From NCBI GenBank assembly GCA_963656065.1, contig CAVKGV010000004.1:1-64000 (forward strand): 64,000 bases of DNA, read 5' to 3'. The DNA comes from Hallerella sp963656065 (GTDB taxonomy: Bacteria; Fibrobacterota; Fibrobacteria; Fibrobacterales; Fibrobacteraceae). Positions 17,485-26,044 of this stretch are shown piece after piece. The notes under the pieces are model-generated. The model had not been told where the DNA came from, made no database searches, and worked only from the letters and a program-made list of their open reading frames with translations. Numbering within the stretch: the first letter of the stretch is position 1; every line of letters starts with the position of its first letter. The position numbers and the translations under genes were made by a program.

Positions 17485-17852
17485 GGGCGCACCGCAAAAT
17501 GATTCAACTGTTACATGCGCCAAGTTTATGGATTTATATGTTAGCTTTGAACCCTATCGGAAATCGGAAGAGAATTGAAACCGGATCCGTTGCGTACAAG
17601 ATTATTCGGATGCCAAATAAGGAGGTCTTTGATGTCTAAGGTTTTATCCGTTATCGCTTTGCTTGTTTCCAGGAGGGCTACGTGTGCGGCTTGGGCTTTG
17701 ACGTAAGCCACGAATCCAACGTGATGTTTTTCTTTTTAGGTGCGGATGCTTCCTGTTCCAAGTTTTTAACCAGCCGCCTGAAGACTTTTTTGTATGCGGG
17801 AAGCGATGTCTATAGCGCAGCGGCAAAGATCTTTTTGATTGAAAATGAATAG
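17439..17852 (+). pseudogene. Decayed lipoprotein paralogue
   Basis: This begins with the duplicated signal sequence MKKTLLALSAFLFV but lacks the lipobox cysteine, and its frame runs only to 17639. Protein-like sequence then appears in other frames: WGAPQNDSTVTCAKFMDLY up to an in-frame TGA, a fresh TAAGGAGG-ATG at 17632 giving only 23 codons, and a coherent C-terminal stretch (CFQEGYVCGLGFDVSHESN and onward) ending at 17852. At least two frameshifts or a deletion are needed to join these. I read it as one or two related lipoprotein genes in decay. Confidence 0.6.
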
Positions 17853-17978
17853 GGTGCCCGAGAACCGGTTTCCGTTATCTACCACCAGGTTTCACCGGTT
17901 GAATATGGCGGGATTCGGCTGCAAAGCATATCGAAAGTGAAATAGGTTTTGGCGCACCTTTTGTCCTTTCGAATTTTG

Positions 17979-17984
17979 TAAATT
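17979..17984 (+). promoter_or_regulatory. Putative -10 element TAAATT for a leaderless transcript
   Basis: TAAATT ends six bases before the ATG at 17991. No Shine-Dalgarno is present. The preceding 120 bases (17853-17970) hold no other recognisable feature. Confidence 0.4.
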
Positions 17985-17990
17985 TTGCCC

Positions 17991-19412
17991 ATGCGGTTTC
18001 GTGTTTTCTGTCTGTGCTTTTTTTTGATGTCGGCGGCTGCGTCCTCGCAGGTGCGCGACCTGTTCGCCGAATTTGATGAAGAAACGAAAGCGGCGGATTC
18101 GTCGGTCGTTTCGAGTTCGTCGGAAGCTCTTCCGGCTAGTTCGAGCGTCCTTGCGGTTTCCTCTTCGTCGCTTGCGGAAAATGTTTCCAGTTCGGCGGTC
18201 TCCAGCAGTTCGCTTGCATCGAGTTCGAGCGTTTTGGAAAGCAGTTCTTCAAGCCAGTCTAGTTCGTCCGTCGAAATTTTATCCAGCTCGTCGAGTTTCG
18301 CAGATGTCGCTCTCTCCAGTTCGCAGGAAATTCCCGCAGCGGATTCCCTGAATCCTTCCGCTGTTGCCGCGGATTCGCTCGCTCCGTCCGATTCTTCGGT
18401 GACACTCTCGGCGGATTCTTCGCAGAACGCGGTGGATAGCCTTGCCTTGTCGAGTTCCTCTTCCAGTTCTGCGGAATCTTCCAGTTCGGCGGTTCCCTCG
18501 TCTTCTGCCGCTACGGTTGCCGCCTCTTCGTCTTCGATTTCTCGCCGGGACATCCTCGGACCGGTCAAGGTTTCGAAAGTCTATGGCATCGACGAAATGA
18601 AAGGACGCTACAAGAGTCCGCGCAAGGCTCTTTTCTTCTCGCTGGTCGTTCCGGGTTCGGGGCAGCTCTATGTCGGCGGGTCGAAGTTCAACTATGTCCG
18701 CGGCGCGGCCTATCTCGCCTTGGAAGCGGGCCTCTGGGGCAGCTGGTATTATTATTCCGTCTATAAATACGACCGGCAAGTGAACCGCTACAAGAAATTC
18801 GCGAAGAACCATTTCAAGGCGTCCCAATACGAAGAGAAGATGCACGACCTGCGCAATTCGCTAGACGATTCGGACGAAGAGACGAAGTTTGTCGAGCGTT
18901 ATCTCGCAAGCCGCGAATCCTACTGCAAGTCCATCTACGGAACGGCTTCGACCAACCGCTGCTATATCGAGGGCGAAGAGCTGACGAACGATATCAACCA
19001 TGTAAACCATGTGAACGGAAATTTCTCGCTCTACAATTCCGGCTCGTATTATTCGAATGTGGCGTCTTCCGCCTACGTTCTAGGCTGGGACGACGTCGCG
19101 GACGAAACTCCGGTCTCGGCGTTGAACCTTTCCAAGAGTTCGGAAACGGTGCCGCTCGGGACTTCGGCAAACCTGAATATTTATCGCGGAATGCGGAACA
19201 AGGCGAACGATTACGCCGACATGCAGGCGTGGTTCTTTGGCGGTCTCATCCTCAACCATCTGGTGTCGGCGGTCGATGCGGCGTGGGCGGCCCATGCGCA
19301 CAACAAGGTCCTTTACGAAGAGGAACTCTCGTGGTTTGACCGTTTGCGCTTTGAAGGCGGCTTCGTCCCGATGAATTCGCAGTCCGTCCTGAACGTCTAT
19401 TTCAATTTCTAA
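17991..19412 (+). CDS. Serine-rich DUF5683-type envelope protein
   Basis: A 473-residue protein with a signal peptide ending around residue 18 (AAASSQ), a very long serine/alanine-rich low-complexity linker (about residues 35-185), and then a membrane domain. The motif SLVVPGSGQLYVGGSKF with two following hydrophobic helices is the DUF5683 pattern (small envelope proteins with a PGxGQxYxG loop). The rest is rich in charged residues and ends in beta-like segments. The ATG at 17991 is preferred to a TTG two codons earlier. It is followed after four bases by a paralogue without the linker. Function unknown. Confidence 0.7.
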   Translation: MRFRVFCLCFFLMSAAASSQVRDLFAEFDEETKAADSSVVSSSSEALPASSSVLAVSSSSLAENVSSSAVSSSSLASSSSVLESSSSSQSSSSVEILSSSSSFADVALSSSQEIPAADSLNPSAVAADSLAPSDSSVTLSADSSQNAVDSLALSSSSSSSAESSSSAVPSSSAATVAASSSSISRRDILGPVKVSKVYGIDEMKGRYKSPRKALFFSLVVPGSGQLYVGGSKFNYVRGAAYLALEAGLWGSWYYYSVYKYDRQVNRYKKFAKNHFKASQYEEKMHDLRNSLDDSDEETKFVERYLASRESYCKSIYGTASTNRCYIEGEELTNDINHVNHVNGNFSLYNSGSYYSNVASSAYVLGWDDVADETPVSALNLSKSSETVPLGTSANLNIYRGMRNKANDYADMQAWFFGGLILNHLVSAVDAAWAAHAHNKVLYEEELSWFDRLRFEGGFVPMNSQSVLNVYFNF

Positions 19413-19416
19413 TGCC

Positions 19417-20151
19417 ATGAAAAAGTTTGCCCTGGTCCTCTTGACGGTGATGCTCCTCGTTTCGGGAGGCTTTTCGCAGGTCGTGATATCTGTCGATGAA
19501 TCGGTGAGCAAGAACTCGAAGAAGAGCCTGCCGCTTGCGATCGGCGCATCGCTTCTCCTTCCCGGGATGGGACAGCACTATCTGGGCGAAAATTCGCTCG
19601 TGAAGGCTTATGTCTGGACGGATGTCGCGCTCTGGATGGCGACTTTCGGCAGTTACTTTTTTGGCGAACGGCAGATTGCAAGTGCGCGGTCGTATGCGGT
19701 TCGGTATGCGGGCATTTCGAACCCGCCGTCGAGCGAAACTTTTTTGAATCTGATGGCGGATTACCGCAGCCGCGGCGGTGTCTCGGGCGAAAACGCGAAC
19801 CCGGATTCCGACGAGGACTATAACCAGGCAATGCTCCGGAGCGGCCAGGCTATCGATGCGGACTATCCCTTTGACGCGTCGCATTCGTGGGACTGGGGCT
19901 CTAGCGACAATCCCGAAACGACCCGCCGGATGTCGCATTACCGGGACATCTTGAAAAATTACCGCATTTCGAGAATCGCTTTCCAGGTTTCGATCGGCGC
20001 CTTGATTTTGAACCGGGTGATTTCCGTCTTGGACGTGATGCGAATCTACCGTTCGACGTCGAGCGACCTGGCTTCGACGGAACGCCGCTTGCACGTGTTC
20101 CCGGATTTCAGGCCGGAAGGTCCCGGTGCGACGCTCCTTTTGACGTTTTGA
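19417..20151 (+). CDS. DUF5683-type envelope protein, paralogue of the preceding gene
   Basis: A 244-residue protein with a signal peptide (ending near GGFSQ, residue 20) and the same ASLLLPGMGQHYLGENSLVKAY pattern as the upstream gene, but no serine-rich linker. Both end in a similar hydrophobic segment (LILNHLVSAVDA upstream, LILNRVISVLDVMR here), which supports homology along the length. The four-base gap indicates co-transcription. Function unknown; probably inner-membrane or periplasmic. Confidence 0.7.
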   Translation: MKKFALVLLTVMLLVSGGFSQVVISVDESVSKNSKKSLPLAIGASLLLPGMGQHYLGENSLVKAYVWTDVALWMATFGSYFFGERQIASARSYAVRYAGISNPPSSETFLNLMADYRSRGGVSGENANPDSDEDYNQAMLRSGQAIDADYPFDASHSWDWGSSDNPETTRRMSHYRDILKNYRISRIAFQVSIGALILNRVISVLDVMRIYRSTSSDLASTERRLHVFPDFRPEGPGATLLLTF

Positions 20152-20217
20152 TTTGATGAAATTCGGAGCGTCCGTTTTGAAAGTTTCGGATTTTGAACAG
20201 TCGTCCTTTAAAATTTC

Positions 20218-20223
20218 TATCGT
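20218..20223 (+). promoter_or_regulatory. Putative -10 element TATCGT for a leaderless transcript
   Basis: TATCGT ends six bases before the GTG at 20230. A TTGAAC at 20193-20198 could serve as -35 with a long 19-base spacer. Confidence 0.35.
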
Positions 20224-20229
20224 TTGCGC

Positions 20230-21183
20230 GTGACTTTTCGTTTCTTGAAAATCGTTCTCTGTTTCGCCGTCGGGCTAGCCTTTGCCGATGACGTTCCGCT
20301 CCGTTCTGATTCCTCGGCTCTTGCCAAAGCTCCCGTACATTTTCGTGATGCGAATTTCGACTACCGCTCGGAAGATCCCGGGACGGATTCCCTGCAACGT
20401 TTTTCACCGCTCCGGTTCGGAGGAATGGTCGCGCTGACGGCGAGCGCCTACGGGGCGGCTTACGGGCTTGTTTTTGCGAAGGGCTGGTGGGGCGACGAAC
20501 ATTCGCATTTCCATTTTGAAAATGATTTCGAGTATGCGAAAAACCTTGACAAGGCGGGGCATTTCATGGCGGGCTATCTGCTCGGCGAAGGCTTCTATCT
20601 TGGCTATTACTGGTCGGGACTTTCGGAATTCCAGTCCTATCTCGCGGCGGGGCTTTCGACGATGGCGACGCATATCGCGATAGATGTGAAGGACGGATAC
20701 TCGCCGGAATGGGGATTCAGTATTTTCGACGTGCTCTCCGGGACGCTCGGCGGTTTCTATCCGATGGCGCGACGCTACATTCCCGCTTTCAATTATTTCG
20801 ATATCAAGTGGAGCTACTGGATTAACAGTCGGGCGTATTACCGGCAGAGCGATACGGGAGTCTTTACCGATGATTATTGCAACGAGACGTTTTGGCTTTC
20901 GTTAAAAGTTTACCGGCTGCTGCCGGCTTCTGCGCGGAAGTTCTATCCTTCCTGGCTTGCGATTGCCGCGGGCTGGAGCATCGACGAAGGCGTTTTTGAA
21001 GGGAAAAAGGGACGGCATGAATTTTACATTGCGCTTGATTACGACATGGAAGCGATTTTCAAGCCGCACAAACGTTGGGCGCGGAACCTGGTCCGCTTTG
21101 CGAACGGCTTTAAGCTGCCCGCTCCGACGCTCCAGGTGTATCCCGATGTAAAGTTCTTCCTGCTCTATCCGATTAAGTTCTAA
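20230..21183 (+). CDS. DUF2279 (YfiM-like) protein
   Basis: A 317-residue protein with a signal peptide (residues 1-19, CFAVGLAFAD). The DUF2279 core is clear: NLDKAGHFMAGYLLGEGFY around residues 100-118, then IAIDVKDGYSPEWGFSIFD and a GTLGGFYP segment. The family is found in Gram-negative envelopes and its role is not known. I prefer GTG at 20230 over TTG at 20224 because of the six-base distance to TATCGT; no Shine-Dalgarno supports either. It follows the two DUF5683 genes and precedes gmd by 22 bases. Confidence 0.75.
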   Translation: MTFRFLKIVLCFAVGLAFADDVPLRSDSSALAKAPVHFRDANFDYRSEDPGTDSLQRFSPLRFGGMVALTASAYGAAYGLVFAKGWWGDEHSHFHFENDFEYAKNLDKAGHFMAGYLLGEGFYLGYYWSGLSEFQSYLAAGLSTMATHIAIDVKDGYSPEWGFSIFDVLSGTLGGFYPMARRYIPAFNYFDIKWSYWINSRAYYRQSDTGVFTDDYCNETFWLSLKVYRLLPASARKFYPSWLAIAAGWSIDEGVFEGKKGRHEFYIALDYDMEAIFKPHKRWARNLVRFANGFKLPAPTLQVYPDVKFFLLYPIKF

Positions 21184-21205
21184 AATTTTTGGGAGGCCGA
21201 AGGGT

Positions 21206-22225
21206 ATGAAAACAGCACTGATAACGGGCATCACGGGCCAGGACGGCTCGTATCTCGCGGAGCTCCTGCTATCGAAAGGCTACGCGGTGTACGGCCTTGT
21301 CCGTCGCAAGAGCAAGCTCGACTTCAACAACGCGGAGCACCTGAAGGGTCGCGTGACGTTCCTCTTCGGCGACATGACGGACATGGCGTCTCTCCTGCGC
21401 GCCCTGGAGATGTCGAAGCCGGACGAGATATACAACCTGGCGGCGCAGTCGTTCGTGACGACATCGTGGGAGACGCCGTTATCGACGGCGGACATCAACG
21501 CTACCGGCGTGACGAAGCTTTTAGAGGCGGTACGTCTTGCGAAACCCGACACGCGCGTTTACCAGGCGAGCACGAGCGAGATGTTCGGCCGCGTGCAGGC
21601 CGTGCCGCAGAACGAGGAAACGCCTTTCTACCCGCGGAGCCCCTACGGCGTGTCGAAGCTCTACGGGCACTGGATAGTGAAGAACTACCGCGAGAGCTAC
21701 GGAATGTTCGCATGTTCGGGCATCCTCTTCAACCACGAGTCGGAGCGCCGGGGTGCGGAATTCGTGACGCGGAAGATAACGATTTCGGTGGCGAGGATCC
21801 GAGCCGGGAAGCAGGACGTCCTGGAACTCGGGAACCTTGACGCGAGCCGCGACTGGGGCCACTCGGAGGACTACGTTCGCGCGATGTGGCTGATGCTTCA
21901 GCGCCCGGAGGCGGACGACTACGTGGTGGCGACGGGCCGGACGCACACGGTCCGCGACTTCGTGACGCTTGCGTTCCGTGCCGCCGGGATGGAACTCGAG
22001 TTTCGCGGGACCGGCACGGGGGAACGCGCGTTCCTCGCGGGGACGGAGCGGGAGCTTGTCCGTGTGAACCCGAAGTTTTTCCGCCCGGCGGAAGTGGATC
22101 TCCTGGTGGGCGACGCGTCGAAGGCGAAGCGGGTGCTCGGGTGGGAGCCGAAAGTCTCCTACGAGGAACTGGTGCGCCGCATGGTCAAGAGCGACATGAA
22201 ACTTCTCGCCGAAGGGAAAATCTGA
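21206..22225 (+). CDS. gmd: GDP-mannose 4,6-dehydratase
   Basis: A 339-residue short-chain dehydrogenase/reductase converting GDP-D-mannose to GDP-4-dehydro-6-deoxy-D-mannose. The NAD(P)-binding glycine motif GITGQDGSYL is at residues 7-16, the catalytic serine region is STSEMFG, and the YGVSK motif carries the active-site Tyr and Lys; NHESERRG is a Gmd hallmark. GGGAGG precedes the ATG. The stop overlaps the start of rmd (TGATG). Codon use (frequent GAG, very high third-position G/C) differs from rmd and other neighbours, which favour GAA, suggesting separate acquisition. Confidence 0.93.
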   Translation: MKTALITGITGQDGSYLAELLLSKGYAVYGLVRRKSKLDFNNAEHLKGRVTFLFGDMTDMASLLRALEMSKPDEIYNLAAQSFVTTSWETPLSTADINATGVTKLLEAVRLAKPDTRVYQASTSEMFGRVQAVPQNEETPFYPRSPYGVSKLYGHWIVKNYRESYGMFACSGILFNHESERRGAEFVTRKITISVARIRAGKQDVLELGNLDASRDWGHSEDYVRAMWLMLQRPEADDYVVATGRTHTVRDFVTLAFRAAGMELEFRGTGTGERAFLAGTERELVRVNPKFFRPAEVDLLVGDASKAKRVLGWEPKVSYEELVRRMVKSDMKLLAEGKI

Positions 22226-23136
22226 TGCCGAAAACGTTAGTCGTCGGAGCGTCTGGATTTGTCGGAGGTTATCTTGTCCGCGAACTGGAAGCTGCGGGCC
22301 ATCGGGTTTTTCAGGCGAACTTTCCCGAATTCAATTTGCTCGACTGTCCGTCTGTCGAAAACGCCGTGCGAAACGCCGCTCCCGATTTTGTCGTCAATCT
22401 CGCCGCGGTTAGTTCGGTCGGGGAAAGCTGGAAAGATCCGCTGCTGACGGTCGATGTAAACATAAAAGGCGTGCTGCACCTGTTAGACGCCATCCAGAAA
22501 TTTTCGCCGGAAGCCAAGACTTTGCTTATCGGCAGCGCCGAAGAATACGCTCCCAAAAATTCTCCGCTAAAAGAGACGGATCCGCTCGAAGCGAGTAATC
22601 CGTACGGCATTACGAAAATCGCCCAGGAAAACTTCGCCGCGCTTTACTGCAAGAAATACGGGATGAAAATCGTTTGCACCCGTTCGTTCAACCATACGGG
22701 CGTGGGGCAGTCTCCGCGCTTTGCCTTGTCGAGTTTTGCTAAGCAGACTGCGGAAATTGATTCGGGTAAAGCTCCCGGGAAAATTTTCGTGGGAAACCTG
22801 GAAGCGGTCCGCGATTTTTCGGATGTGGAAGACGTCGTCCATGTCTATCGGATGCTGCTCGAAACGGAAAACGAGTTCCCGGTGTACAATGTAGGCTCGG
22901 GCGTTTCCCATTCCATGGAAGAACTTTTGCGAATGATTATCGGGCTTTCGAAAGTCCCGATTGAAATCGTTCGGGAGCCCGCCAAGATGCGTCCCGTCGA
23001 TATCCCGTATCTGTGTGCGGACAATTCCCGCATCCGGAAATTTTGGCGCGGAACGGACATCCGGACGACCGTGCAAAAAATGTTCGAGTCCTATCGGAAG
23101 TCTTTCGTCGGCGGAGAACTTAAATTTCCTCGATGA
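22225..23136 (+). CDS. rmd: GDP-6-deoxy-D-mannose reductase (probable)
   Basis: A 303-residue SDR enzyme with VVGASGFVGGYL at residues 5-16, SAEEYAP and NPYGITK with the catalytic Tyr/Lys, and an RSFNHTGVGQ loop typical of Rmd rather than of GDP-fucose synthase, which would carry both epimerase and reductase residues. It would reduce the Gmd product to GDP-D-rhamnose. Translation is coupled to gmd. Its 3' end overlaps the convergent glycosyltransferase by 17 bases. Assignment to Rmd rather than another 4-reductase rests on sequence resemblance and the gmd partner. Confidence 0.8.
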   Translation: MPKTLVVGASGFVGGYLVRELEAAGHRVFQANFPEFNLLDCPSVENAVRNAAPDFVVNLAAVSSVGESWKDPLLTVDVNIKGVLHLLDAIQKFSPEAKTLLIGSAEEYAPKNSPLKETDPLEASNPYGITKIAQENFAALYCKKYGMKIVCTRSFNHTGVGQSPRFALSSFAKQTAEIDSGKAPGKIFVGNLEAVRDFSDVEDVVHVYRMLLETENEFPVYNVGSGVSHSMEELLRMIIGLSKVPIEIVREPAKMRPVDIPYLCADNSRIRKFWRGTDIRTTVQKMFESYRKSFVGGELKFPR

Positions 23137-24214
23137 CGTGTCGCATCTTTTCCGCCATCGCATCCCAGCTCATGCCGAGAGCGCGTTTTTTTGCGTTTTC
23201 TTCGAGAATCCCGAGGCGCTTTTTGTCGTGTAAAATGCTGGCGGCCTTTTCACAGAAGCCTTCCGGGTCGGAGTTTTTGTATAGGATTCCCGTTACCCCG
23301 TCGATGACGGAATCTTTCAATCCGGCGACATTGTTTGACATTGAAATGGTGCCGCAAAGGTTCGCTTCGATGTTGTTGATGCCCCAGCCTTCCTTGAAGG
23401 ACGGGTTGATGAAGAGCGACGAACGGCTGAGAAGGTCGCGCTTTTTCTCTTCGGAAATTCGCCCGAGAAACTTGACGGAATTGCCAACGCCTTTTTCGCA
23501 TACAAGTTTTTCGAGTTCGGCGCGATAGTCGCCGCTTCCCGCAATTTCAAGGACGATTCCGGGGACGAGTTCCCTCAGACGTGGCATCGCCTCGATGATG
23601 AACTGGGCGTTCTTGTATTTCATCAGGCGTCCGATATAGGAAATGACGGGCGGATTTGCCTTGGGTTCCGTCGGGTGGAAAAATTCCGTGTCGATGCCGG
23701 GTTCCACGATGGAAATTTTCTTTGCGCGGATTCCCATGTCGATGATTTCGTCTTTGGTGCTTTCGGAAATTGCGAGAAAGTTCTCGCCGCGGTAAAAGAG
23801 GGCGACCGCTCGTTCCATCAGATAGACGTAGATGGCGAACGGGAACGCCGTTTCGCGGAAGATGGACTTGCGGAAAAAGTGCATCACCATGTGGAGACGC
23901 TTCGTCTTTGTTCCGAGCGGCGTGAAAAAGGGAATCTTGTTCAGATCTTCGACAACCAGGTCGTATTCTTTCCCGTGTTTCTTTGCATAGAAAAATGCGG
24001 AGTAGTTGAAGAGAAACTTGTTGCCGATGCGGACCGTGCGCATTCCGTCGATGGTTTCTTCGTCCGGGAGGCCTTTGACGCGGTGGGCGAGAACCGTGAC
24101 ATCGAAGCCGTTGCCGTTTAGCCTTTTAAATATCTCGTGGAAGTAAAGTTCCGCGCCGCCGGCTTCGGGATTCCTGATGTCTCGCCAGTTGATGAGAAGA
24201 ATTTTTTTGTTCAC
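23120..24214 (-). CDS. Family 4 glycosyltransferase
   Basis: A 364-residue GT-B glycosyltransferase: an N-terminal domain with the NPEAGGAELYFHEI acceptor loop, and a C-terminal donor-binding domain with VISYIGRLMKYKN near residue 195 and the EGWGINNIEAN E-x7-E motif near residue 282. GT4 enzymes are retaining and usually use GDP-mannose or related donors. Placement opposite gmd-rmd suggests a D-rhamnosyl- or mannosyl-transferase of surface polysaccharide synthesis (inference). The start is GTG at 24214 with AAGGA upstream. Confidence 0.88.
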   Translation of the reverse strand: MNKKILLINWRDIRNPEAGGAELYFHEIFKRLNGNGFDVTVLAHRVKGLPDEETIDGMRTVRIGNKFLFNYSAFFYAKKHGKEYDLVVEDLNKIPFFTPLGTKTKRLHMVMHFFRKSIFRETAFPFAIYVYLMERAVALFYRGENFLAISESTKDEIIDMGIRAKKISIVEPGIDTEFFHPTEPKANPPVISYIGRLMKYKNAQFIIEAMPRLRELVPGIVLEIAGSGDYRAELEKLVCEKGVGNSVKFLGRISEEKKRDLLSRSSLFINPSFKEGWGINNIEANLCGTISMSNNVAGLKDSVIDGVTGILYKNSDPEGFCEKAASILHDKKRLGILEENAKKRALGMSWDAMAEKMRHVIEEI

Positions 24215-24287
24215 GGTGCGTCCTTGTTTTTCTCGGTAAAATAGAAAAGCGGAACGGCTGGGATGAATATGGCGGGAATTTTCTTCG

Positions 24288-26033
24288 CTAAATTTTTTTC
24301 TGTTCCTTGAAAACGATCAGGTGCTCCCGGGCGCGGGTCGCGGCGACGAGCAGAAGGTGGGAATCGCTATAGGGAAATCCCGGGTCGTTTTGGGAGGCAG
24401 TCATGTCGCAAAGGATGACGACGCGGCTGTCGAGGCCCTTGTAGCGTCTCGCGGAAACGATGTTTATCTTCTGTCCGTCGAGGGATTCGTTCACGTTGCT
24501 CCACTTGAAAGTTTCGCTGTCGATATCTTTCAGGCCGGAATGCTTTCTGCTGTGGAGGGAAACGACTAGGATGTCCTTCGGTTCGACCTTCTTTTTTTGG
24601 AGCCTTTCGACTTCTTTTCGGAGCATTTCCGTTTGCTTTTGCGCGTCCGTGTAGAAGCGCACTTCGACATCCTTTCCGAGCGGCGTGTTGTCGTAGCAGG
24701 GAATCCGGATGTCGGTTTCGGAACAGATCCAGTCGAGAATTTTCCGGGTCGAGCGGTATCCGCAGGGAAGTACCATGACGGGCATTGCGTTGATGGTCGC
24801 GTTGCCGAGGACGTCCCGCGCGTAGAGCGTCTGCGCCGGATCGTAGAAGAAGCGTACGGTGCCGCCTTCCCGGTCCTTCAAAAGCTTGAGTGCCGTGTCG
24901 AGCCAGCCGTTTTCAAAATCCTGCCCTTCGTCGATGAGCAGCGCGTCGAAGAAACGGTTCGATTGGCTGGATTTTTTGGATTTCTCGTTTCGGAGAATAT
25001 CCAGGGCGCGGTCGAAATTGGCGGGAAGGTTTTCGAAATAGCTGTTCTTGGTGTCGGGGTCGCTGGGCTCTTTTTTCGGTGCGCCGGGGACTTTGGCGAG
25101 CCTCACGTATTTTTGGGCGAAGCGGTGGAATGAGTGGACTTCGACCGAAACGTCTTGGCGTTTTCCGGGGTTCAGGCTCTGCTCGAGCTGTTCGGCGAGA
25201 AGATCGTTGTAGCAGAGGACCGCGACGCGTTTCCCTTCCTTTACAAGGCGTTCCGCTTCCCACTTGACGAGCATCGATTTTCCGGAACCGGCGACGCCTT
25301 CGATTCGCATCCGGCTGTTTCGCGTAATCGTCTTCATCAGCATTTTTTGCAGGTCGGTCGGCTGGACCCGCATCGATTCGTTCATCGCCCAGAGTTCCGG
25401 CCAGGAAGGTTCTTCATACGAGGCGAAAAAGTCCATCAGCTTTTGCAGGTTTTCCCCGGAAAGGCTTTCGTTCGGGTAGGGTTTCCCGCCGAAGGAACTT
25501 TCCTTTGTCGTGAGCGCCCGGCGGACTTTTTGTTCGAAAATCCTGGGCGATGCGGTGTCGCCTTTGAGGAAAAGGTGGGATAGGGGTATCGATCCGACGA
25601 TGTGTTTCGCGGATTCCATCTCCGGGAAAAATGTCGCCCACTGGATGCGGATATGGTAGTATCCGCGATCTTCCTTGGGAAATATCTTGCTGAAATGGTC
25701 GTGCAACAGGTGGATGAGGCTCTTTACCTGGTCCGCGGGCGAGCGGGAAAGAATTTTCCCGGACTGTTTCCAGACGAGTTCGTCGAGATCCTTCTGCTTT
25801 TCGGCGGTAATCGTTCCGTCCTTGCATTCGACAAGCAGCATTCCCCAGTTCGGGTGGTAGAGAATCCCGTCGATTTCGCGGTTTAATTCACCCTGGATGT
25901 TGTTTATCAGGAAGCAGACCTGCGTGTTCATCCAGAGATACCAGTCGTCCGAAAGTTGGCTCGCCAGTTCGAAAAAACGCTTTTCGGAGCGGGACTTAAT
26001 GGATGCGTCTGGAAATTTGCGGATGATAGCCAT
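24288..26033 (-). CDS. NERD-domain superfamily I helicase-like protein
   Basis: A 581-residue protein. Residues 10-120 form a NERD nuclease-related domain (ELNREIDGILYHPNWGMLLVECKDG, with the acidic and E-x-K residues of the fold). From about residue 245 comes a UvrD/Rep-like ATPase with Walker A GVAGSGKSML, Walker B LLIDEGQDF, motif IV-like CGYRSTRKI, and the C-terminal VSARRYKGLDSRVV and LLVAATRAREHLIV motifs. The start at 26033 (MAIIRKF) has GGGAGG upstream; a frame extending to 26648 lies antiphase inside nrnA and is rejected. Such proteins are thought to act in DNA repair or defence. Confidence 0.88.
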   Translation of the reverse strand: MAIIRKFPDASIKSRSEKRFFELASQLSDDWYLWMNTQVCFLINNIQGELNREIDGILYHPNWGMLLVECKDGTITAEKQKDLDELVWKQSGKILSRSPADQVKSLIHLLHDHFSKIFPKEDRGYYHIRIQWATFFPEMESAKHIVGSIPLSHLFLKGDTASPRIFEQKVRRALTTKESSFGGKPYPNESLSGENLQKLMDFFASYEEPSWPELWAMNESMRVQPTDLQKMLMKTITRNSRMRIEGVAGSGKSMLVKWEAERLVKEGKRVAVLCYNDLLAEQLEQSLNPGKRQDVSVEVHSFHRFAQKYVRLAKVPGAPKKEPSDPDTKNSYFENLPANFDRALDILRNEKSKKSSQSNRFFDALLIDEGQDFENGWLDTALKLLKDREGGTVRFFYDPAQTLYARDVLGNATINAMPVMVLPCGYRSTRKILDWICSETDIRIPCYDNTPLGKDVEVRFYTDAQKQTEMLRKEVERLQKKKVEPKDILVVSLHSRKHSGLKDIDSETFKWSNVNESLDGQKINIVSARRYKGLDSRVVILCDMTASQNDPGFPYSDSHLLLVAATRAREHLIVFKEQKKI

Positions 26034-26044
26034 TGCTTGCCTCC

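Noticed and set aside
21886..23136. A 416-residue version of rmd beginning inside gmd
   Set aside because: The extra 113 residues are low-complexity Arg/Gly and antiphase with gmd. The ATG at 22225, overlapping the gmd stop, gives the normal family length.
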